From contig CALBJS010000095.1 in NCBI GenBank assembly GCA_937892995.1, forward strand, positions 1-9,179: a stretch of 9,179 nt of DNA, read 5' to 3'. The translations under genes were made by a program, and so were the position numbers. The stretch's first letter is position 1; the number at the start of each line of letters is the position of its first letter. The notes beneath the pieces were generated by a model. The model saw nothing but the letters and a program-made list of their open reading frames with translations, ran no database searches and had not been told where the DNA came from. Positions 5,043 to 9,179 of this stretch are shown here, piece after piece. The stretch is from an uncultured Peptococcaceae bacterium. Lineage in GTDB: Bacteria; Bacillota; Desulfitobacteriia; Desulfitobacteriales; Syntrophobotulaceae.

Positions 5043-6389
5043 ATGTCCCTTCTCAAACGATTAGAAAAGGAAAAAGAGAAAGTCAGAAACGATAAACCCT
5101 TAACCCAAAGCACGACTGTCATCAATATGCCCCAGATATTTGACCCTTGGAGAGAACTTAAAGGTACAATTCATCATGAAACAATTAAGACTATTAAAAC
5201 GGATATACTTGACCCAGAGGAAGTGAGAAAGCTTACAGAAAAAGTAATGGAAGATTATATAGAGTCAAACTCCATCACTCTTCCACGTCTTGAGAAACAA
5301 CGGATTATCCTAGAGGTTATAGACGAAATCCTAGGTTTTGGGCCGATTACACCCTTATTAAATGACGATAATATCTCGGAGATCATGGTAAATGGGCCTA
5401 ATCAAGTATATATTGAACGTCAGGGAAAATTGGAAATAACTAATGTTACTTTCTATGATGATGCCCATGTCCTTCATATAATAGAAAAGATCGTAGCACC
5501 GATTGGGAGAAGAATAGATGAAAGTCAACCTATGGTTGATGCCAGACTCCCTGATGGCTCACGTGTTAATGCCATAATACCCCCTCTTTCTCTTAAAGGA
5601 CCAATTATTACTATTCGCAAATTCTCTAAAGACCCCTACACAGCGGAGGATCTAATTTCTTTTGGGACCCTGACCTGGGAAATGTCCCAACTGCTTCAAG
5701 CTTGTGTCCAAGGAAGATTAAATATTGTTGTCTCAGGTGGAACTGGTTCAGGTAAAACAACTACCCTCAATGTCTTATCTTCTTTTATCCCGGAACATGA
5801 ACGGATTATCACGATCGAAGATGCAGCCGAACTCCAACTCTTCCAAAGCCATGTGGTAACCCTAGAAACCAGACCACCGAATATCGAAGGAAAAGGTGCT
5901 ATTAATATCCGCGACTTGGTAAGAAATGCTCTTCGCATGAGACCCGAACGGATAATCGTAGGAGAAGTCCGAGGTGGTGAAGCCTTGGATATGCTCCAAG
6001 CTATGAATACCGGACATAATGGTTCCCTCACTACCGGACATGCTAATACTCCCCGCGATATGCTTTCTCGTCTAGAGACCATGGTGCTAATGGCTGGGAT
6101 GGATCTGCCTATGAGGGCTATCCGCGAACAAATATCTAGTGCCATCGATATCATCGTCCAACAAAGCAGGCTTCGTGATGGAAGCCGTAAAGTTACCCAT
6201 ATCACGGAAGTCCTTGGGATGGAAGGGGATATTATTGTCGCCCAAGATATTTTTAAATTTGAACAAACCGGTGTGGATTCTAACGGCCATGTTCTAGGCG
6301 GAATAAAGCCTACTGGAATAAGACCCCGTTTTCTCGACCGTCTAACTGCAGCAGGCCAGGTTTTGCCTGATAGTCTTTTTATAGGCTAA
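5043..6389 (+). CDS. cpaF: Pilus assembly ATPase CpaF/TadA (type II/IV secretion ATPase)
   Basis: The 448-residue cytoplasmic ATPase powers Flp pilus assembly. A charged N-terminal stretch (MSLLKRLEKEKEKVRNDK) leads to the CpaF N-terminal domain with LGFGPITPLL and EIMVNGPNQVYIER at about residues 97-126. The catalytic core has Walker A GGTGSGKTT (residues 232-240, K238), the Asp box IITIEDAAEL, the arginine-rich RNALRMRPERIIVGEVRGGE with Walker B Glu E308, and the His box TGHNGSLTTGHANTP. All these motifs are intact and the length is usual for CpaF, which works as a hexamer docked on TadB/TadC. The ATG follows AGGTGA (5031-5036), which contains the cpaE stop, at a six-base gap, so translation is probably coupled to cpaE. 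PilT-type retraction ATPases are the main alternative but are excluded by the flanking tad genes and the CpaF-type N-terminal domain. Confidence 0.97.
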   Translation: MSLLKRLEKEKEKVRNDKPLTQSTTVINMPQIFDPWRELKGTIHHETIKTIKTDILDPEEVRKLTEKVMEDYIESNSITLPRLEKQRIILEVIDEILGFGPITPLLNDDNISEIMVNGPNQVYIERQGKLEITNVTFYDDAHVLHIIEKIVAPIGRRIDESQPMVDARLPDGSRVNAIIPPLSLKGPIITIRKFSKDPYTAEDLISFGTLTWEMSQLLQACVQGRLNIVVSGGTGSGKTTTLNVLSSFIPEHERIITIEDAAELQLFQSHVVTLETRPPNIEGKGAINIRDLVRNALRMRPERIIVGEVRGGEALDMLQAMNTGHNGSLTTGHANTPRDMLSRLETMVLMAGMDLPMRAIREQISSAIDIIVQQSRLRDGSRKVTHITEVLGMEGDIIVAQDIFKFEQTGVDSNGHVLGGIKPTGIRPRFLDRLTAAGQVLPDSLFIG

Positions 6390-6423
6390 AAATCACTTGA
6401 CATATGTCCTAGTTCAGTTGATG

Positions 6424-6431
6424 AGGAGGTG
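6424..6431 (+). promoter_or_regulatory. Ribosome binding site that sets the tadB start
   Basis: AGGAGGTG lies four bases before the ATG at 6436. The frame is open back to a TTG at 6397, but that start has no ribosome binding site and would translate through this one. Confidence 0.85.
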
Positions 6432-6435
6432 CTTT

Positions 6436-7377
6436 ATGACAGCAATTGCAATTTTAGCAAGTAGTGCAGGGTTTTTAGTTGTCTTATTTTTGTTCTTAGC
6501 TACCAATTCACCTGAAGAAAATATTGAAAGCAAAATTAAACGTTTAACTGCCGAAAAAGACTCTACGCTCCCTAAGGAAAAACCTTCTTGGAAAAATTAC
6601 GTTACTCTTCTGGCTAGATTTACTCCCAAAAAATGGGCAAAACAACTTGATTTAGCATTACTCCATAGTGGAATACCCCTAAACGGAGGAGAATTTATCG
6701 TTATGCAATGCTTTCTACTGATTTTTCTTTCATTACTAGCCTTAATGTTAGCACCTTTAAATAAATTAATAGTAATCCTACCTATACTTGGAATTATCTT
6801 TCCTCGCCTGTATCTTAGCCATTGTCTTAATGTAAAAACACGGAGATTTAATAATCAGCTTGCTGATGTATTATTAATTCTTGCTAATTCCCTTAAAGCT
6901 GGTTTTAGCCTACTTCAATCTATGGAAATGGCCAGTCAAGAAATGCCCGATCCAATTTCATCAGAAATAAAAATTACTTTAAGAGAAATGACTTATGGTG
7001 AATCAACAGAGAACGCTTTATTGAATTTTTCCCAAAGAATCAAAAGCAAAGATTTAGAATTGATGGTCACTGCTATCCTTATTCAACGCCAGATTGGAGG
7101 AAACTTAGCAGAAATATTACTTAGTATCCACGGTACAATTCAAGACAGGCTTAGAATTCAGGCCGAGGTAAAAAGTCTGACTGCTCAAGGTAGACTCTCC
7201 GGGTATATTATCGCTTTTATCCCTTTTGGTATGGCTATGATAATAGGCATTATCCAACCCGATTACTTAGGAAAACTTATCCACAGTTCAGTCGGTATGT
7301 TCCTAATTGTAGCCGGTATCATCTCTCAAATAATCGGTTTTTTAGCGATTAACAAAATCGTCAATATCAAAATATAG
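6436..7377 (+). CDS. tadB: TadB, inner-membrane platform protein of the Tad pilus
   Basis: The 313-residue membrane protein belongs to the T2SSF/GspF family. A membrane helix at residues 4-22 is followed by a charged linker (EENIESKIKRLTAEKD), two hydrophobic segments at about 88-130, and the cytoplasmic T2SSF domain from about 138 (FNNQLADVLLILANSLKAGF, then QRQIGGNLAEIL). Hydrophobic segments at about 256-275 and 287-308 end the protein. TadB and TadC form the paired platform on which CpaF acts to insert pilin into the fibre. The gene lies 46 bases after cpaF and just before tadC. The ATG at 6436 was chosen over an upstream TTG at 6397 because of its excellent ribosome binding site. TadB and TadC are distant paralogues; the order after cpaF identifies this one as TadB. 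Confidence 0.93.
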   Translation: MTAIAILASSAGFLVVLFLFLATNSPEENIESKIKRLTAEKDSTLPKEKPSWKNYVTLLARFTPKKWAKQLDLALLHSGIPLNGGEFIVMQCFLLIFLSLLALMLAPLNKLIVILPILGIIFPRLYLSHCLNVKTRRFNNQLADVLLILANSLKAGFSLLQSMEMASQEMPDPISSEIKITLREMTYGESTENALLNFSQRIKSKDLELMVTAILIQRQIGGNLAEILLSIHGTIQDRLRIQAEVKSLTAQGRLSGYIIAFIPFGMAMIIGIIQPDYLGKLIHSSVGMFLIVAGIISQIIGFLAINKIVNIKI

Positions 7378-7389
7378 GAGAGTAAAATC

Positions 7390-8301
7390 ATGGAATCCAT
7401 AATTGCTTTTAGCTCTTCCTGTTTCTTAGGTTTTATTTTAATGGCCTTATTCTCCAAAAAAGTTAATCTAGCTTCGCCCCAAAACAGAGTGCTACGTTCT
7501 CTTGGCAGGTTAAATTCAACCCAGGAAAACGAGAAAAATCAAATATATACAAGAAAAGAGCGTCTTCAAATTATCATCCACCAAAGTCTTAATTACTTTT
7601 CAAGACTGAAACAAAATAACAAACAAAACACTAAAGATCTTACTTTAGCCTCAGCAGGCTTAAAAAATTGGTCTTATGCCGAATGGCGAATTCTTAATTA
7701 TGTATGTGCACTACTTTGTGGATTGTCAGTTCTAGTAACCTGTCTATTCTTAACTCCTACCACTATTCTAACTTTTCAGCTGACTATAATAGCTTTTCTC
7801 ATCGGCCTCTTATTCCCCAATTACTGGTTAAAAAAGCAAATAAAGCAACGTAAAGAAGAGATCATCAGGAGTCTTCCCGATGTCTTAGATCTGATTATGG
7901 TAAGCGTTGAGGCAGGTCTTGGCTTCGACGCCGCCCTGCTTAAAGTAGTAGAAAAACAAAATAATGTTTTAGCTCAGGAATTTAATCTGGTTCTGCAAGA
8001 AGTAAGAATGGGAAGACCAAGACGCGAAGCACTTAAGGATATGGCTAAAAAAAATAACGTGGATGATTTAAGTAATGTTATAGCTTCTCTGGTTCAAGCA
8101 GACCAACTTGGGATTTCAATGGGAAATGTGCTTAGAAATCAATCCAAGCAGATAAGGCAAAACAGAAGGCAACGTGCTCATGAACAGGCCCAGAAAGCTC
8201 CTGTGAAAATAATGATACCACTTGTTTTCTTTATCTTTCCCAGTATCTTCATTGTAATTCTCGGCCCTGCCGTCATTCAGATAATTGAAGTTTTCTGGTA
8301 A
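7390..8301 (+). CDS. tadC: TadC, second membrane platform protein of the Tad pilus
   Basis: The 303-residue T2SSF-family protein begins with a short hydrophobic N-terminus (about residues 2-20), then a basic, polar cytoplasmic stretch, two adjacent hydrophobic segments at about 101-146, and the T2SSF domain from about 158 (RSLPDVLDLIMVSVEAGLGF, then QADQLGISMGNVLRNQSKQI). The Arg-rich RQNRRQRAHEQAQKAPVKIM leads into a last membrane helix at about 274-299, the usual TadC end. It pairs with TadB as the platform driven by CpaF. A ribosome binding site AGGAGAG (7376-7382) overlaps the tadB stop, seven bases before the ATG. This is the last canonical tad gene here; no TadD tetratricopeptide protein, TadF, or secretin gene is present. 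Confidence 0.93.
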   Translation: MESIIAFSSSCFLGFILMALFSKKVNLASPQNRVLRSLGRLNSTQENEKNQIYTRKERLQIIIHQSLNYFSRLKQNNKQNTKDLTLASAGLKNWSYAEWRILNYVCALLCGLSVLVTCLFLTPTTILTFQLTIIAFLIGLLFPNYWLKKQIKQRKEEIIRSLPDVLDLIMVSVEAGLGFDAALLKVVEKQNNVLAQEFNLVLQEVRMGRPRREALKDMAKKNNVDDLSNVIASLVQADQLGISMGNVLRNQSKQIRQNRRQRAHEQAQKAPVKIMIPLVFFIFPSIFIVILGPAVIQIIEVFW

Positions 8302-8329
8302 ATAATAATGGATGACAAACATTCTCTCT

Positions 8330-8369
8330 AAATACCGATGATAAAAATATGCTGTTAGGGGGTATTTTT
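8330..8369 (+). promoter_or_regulatory. Inverted repeat over the DUF192 ribosome binding site
   Basis: AAATACC (8330-8336) and GGTATTT (8361-8367) could pair across a 24-base loop, with TTTTT running to 8369. The right arm overlaps the presumed ribosome binding site AGGGGG (8357-8362). It may be a weak terminator after tadC or a structure that damps translation of the next gene. The stem is only seven pairs, so the evidence is thin. Confidence 0.3.
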
Positions 8370-8371
8370 CG

Positions 8372-8722
8372 TTGAAAGAATTGAGTGTTTTTAACAAAAG
8401 AAATCAGCTTTTCTTAGGAAGAGTAATGGTTGCTGATAGATTCCTAAAACGATTGAAAGGGCTTCTGGGCAGTTCTAATTTATCTTCCTTCAAAGGAATA
8501 CTATTAAAACCATGCAAACAAGTTCATACCATCGGCATGAGTTACACTATTTCAATTTGGTATATTAACCGGGAACTAAAAGTAATTAAAATTATTGATG
8601 AGCTTCCACCCAACAACATTTCCCCTTATATTCAGGAATCACATTTAATTATTGAGTTTCCCAGTACTTGGGCTAAAATAACCGGAAGCCGGGAAGGTGA
8701 TATGCTAGAAGTTTATATTTAA
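8372..8722 (+). CDS. DUF192 family protein following the tad genes
   Basis: The 116-residue protein matches the DUF192 fold by pattern: an N-terminal strand region with RFLKRLKGLLG (residues 23-33), then GILLKPCKQVHTIGM (42-56), a hydrophobic strand ISIWYINRELKVIKI, and a C-terminal GDMLEVYI. The Cys-x-x-Val-His-Thr-x-x-Met form replaces the Phe-Trp-Met-Lys-Asn seen in many other members. There is no signal peptide or membrane helix, so it is probably cytoplasmic. The biochemical role of DUF192 is unknown to me. It sits 70 bases after tadC on the same strand, and I recall similar genes near tad loci of Gram-positive bacteria, so a pilus-linked role is plausible but inferred. The start is a TTG preceded by AGGGGG at nine bases; no ATG gives a better N-terminus. 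Confidence 0.8.
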   Translation: MKELSVFNKRNQLFLGRVMVADRFLKRLKGLLGSSNLSSFKGILLKPCKQVHTIGMSYTISIWYINRELKVIKIIDELPPNNISPYIQESHLIIEFPSTWAKITGSREGDMLEVYI

Positions 8723-8744
8723 AAAGCTAATAAAAAATATAGAA

Positions 8745-8762
8745 AAAAGTATTTCCACTTTT
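8745..8762 (+). terminator. Weak AT-rich hairpin after the DUF192 gene
   Basis: AAAAGT (8745-8750) and ACTTTT (8757-8762) are inverted copies around a six-base loop, followed by CTT. It could mark the end of the tad transcript, but the stem is nearly all A-T and there is no separate U-run. Confidence 0.2.
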
Positions 8763-8797
8763 CTTAATAAACCAAGCTTCGAAATTTATATTATGGC

Positions 8798-8816
8798 CAT
8801 ATATTGGAAATATATG
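8798..8816. promoter_or_regulatory. Palindrome CATATAT/ATATATG before the coat-like gene
   Basis: CATATAT (8798-8804) and ATATATG (8810-8816) are perfect inverted arms around TGGAA. CATATATT also resembles the -10 of mother-cell sigma factors (CATA-type), about 50 bases before the start of the next gene, but I see no fitting -35. It could be an operator, a sporulation promoter, or chance in AT-rich DNA. Confidence 0.25.
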
Positions 8817-8850
8817 AAAACTAATCCTTGAAGATTGGAGGCGAATTTTA

Positions 8851-9009
8851 ATGTATGGATATATTCCATCGTATGGAGCAGGACTAAGAAAGTATTATAT
8901 TTGTACTGTTCCTTATCCAGTTTATTGCCCTGTATGCTGCCCAGTATATTATCCTGAAAAACAACCTATACCAGAAAAACGCGTTCCTTTTAAAGGTGGC
9001 AGGGGATAA
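8851..9009 (+). CDS. Small Tyr/Pro/Cys-rich protein, spore coat-like
   Basis: This 52-residue frame has a good ribosome binding site, GGAGG (8837-8841), nine bases before its ATG, and a terminator close after its stop. The protein has nine Tyr, nine Pro and four Cys. Its centre is a run of three tetrapeptides PVYC, PVCC, PVYY (residues 23-34), and its end is basic (PEKRVPFKGGRG). There is no signal peptide or membrane helix. Such composition is common in small spore coat or crust proteins, where Tyr and Cys allow cross-linking; that assignment rests on composition only. I do not recognise a named family. The gene has its own upstream spacing of 128 bases and is probably transcribed separately from the tad genes. 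A Cys-based metal-binding peptide is another possibility. Confidence 0.65.
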   Translation: MYGYIPSYGAGLRKYYICTVPYPVYCPVCCPVYYPEKQPIPEKRVPFKGGRG

Positions 9010-9031
9010 ATTCAATCGTGTGTATTAAGCA

Positions 9032-9067
9032 AAGAGACTACCTTTATTCAAGATAGTCTCTTCTTTT
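9032..9067. terminator. Intrinsic terminator, probably bidirectional, between the coat-like gene and 5S rRNA
   Basis: AAGAGACTA (9032-9040) and TAGTCTCTT (9054-9062) are perfect nine-base arms with a 13-base loop. On the plus strand TTCTTTT (9061-9067) follows the stem start, ending the coat-like gene. On the minus strand the same hairpin lies just beyond the 3' end of the 5S rRNA and is followed by a weaker T-rich stretch, so it can also end the convergent rRNA transcript. Confidence 0.8.
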
Positions 9068-9068
9068 A

Positions 9069-9174
<106 letters not shown>

Positions 9175-9179
9175 TCTTA

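Noticed and set aside
4733..5125. 130-codon minus-strand open frame across the cpaE-cpaF junction
   Set aside because: It is Phe/Ser-rich because it is the complement of Lys/Glu-rich coding sequence, and both plus-strand genes are secure.
5696..6205. 169-codon minus-strand open frame opposite cpaF
   Set aside because: It lies wholly within the well-supported cpaF gene, has no recognisable domain, and reads as the low-complexity Ser/Arg/Ile pattern typical of an antisense shadow.
6397..6420. TTGACA in the cpaF-tadB gap as an internal promoter
   Set aside because: No acceptable -10 lies 16-18 bases downstream, so it is probably a chance match.
6397..6435. TTG start 13 codons upstream for TadB
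   Set aside because: It has no ribosome binding site and would translate through the strong AGGAGGTG that serves the ATG at 6436.
8116..8397. 93-codon minus-strand open frame over the end of tadC
   Set aside because: It overlaps the conserved TadC C-terminus and the tadC-DUF192 gap, and shows no recognised motif.

Overview
The window looks like chromosomal DNA from a low-GC Bacillota organism, probably a spore-forming member of the Clostridia. The grounds are strong AGGAGG-type ribosome binding sites, AT-rich codon use, an FtsK/SpoIIIE translocase, a Tad pilus locus without an outer-membrane secretin, and a small Tyr/Pro/Cys-rich protein that resembles spore coat proteins. Genus cannot be fixed from what is visible.

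Layout. Positions 1-389 (minus strand) hold the N-terminal part of an FtsK/SpoIIIE DNA translocase that runs off the left edge. A 582-base AT-rich gap (390-971) separates it from a divergent plus-strand tad (tight adherence, type IVc pilus) locus. The gap carries an 11-base direct repeat, a 9-bp-arm palindrome, a terminator-like hairpin and a Spo0A-box-like sequence. The tad genes run flp (972-1142), tadV/cpaA prepilin peptidase (1228-1665), tadE (1671-2066), tadG-like (2079-3035), cpaB/rcpC (3045-3788), cpaE/tadZ (3810-5036), cpaF/tadA ATPase (5043-6389), tadB (6436-7377) and tadC (7390-8301). A DUF192 gene (8372-8722), a 52-residue coat-like gene (8851-9009), a probably bidirectional terminator (9032-9067) and a minus-strand 5S rRNA (about 9069-9174) follow. 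The 5S gene is probably the 3' end of an rRNA operon whose 23S lies beyond the right edge.

How the genes fit together. Flp is the major pilin; TadE, and perhaps the TadG-like protein, are minor pilin-like or anchoring components. TadV should cleave the GQALTEY and GQALLEF prepilin sites. CpaF powers assembly on the TadB/TadC membrane platform, CpaE positions or regulates the machine, and CpaB is an extracytoplasmic accessory protein. A hairpin with a weak U-tract after flp probably lets the pilin be made in excess over the machinery. Several ribosome binding sites overlap the stop codon of the preceding gene, which suggests translational coupling.

Most of this is a recognisable clostridial tad locus and I do not claim a wholly new system. 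The points most worth a second look are the complete phospho-acceptor site in the CpaE receiver domain, the DUF192 gene after tadC, the unusually short 5S rRNA, the repeated motifs upstream of ftsK, and the tandem-repeat coat-like peptide.
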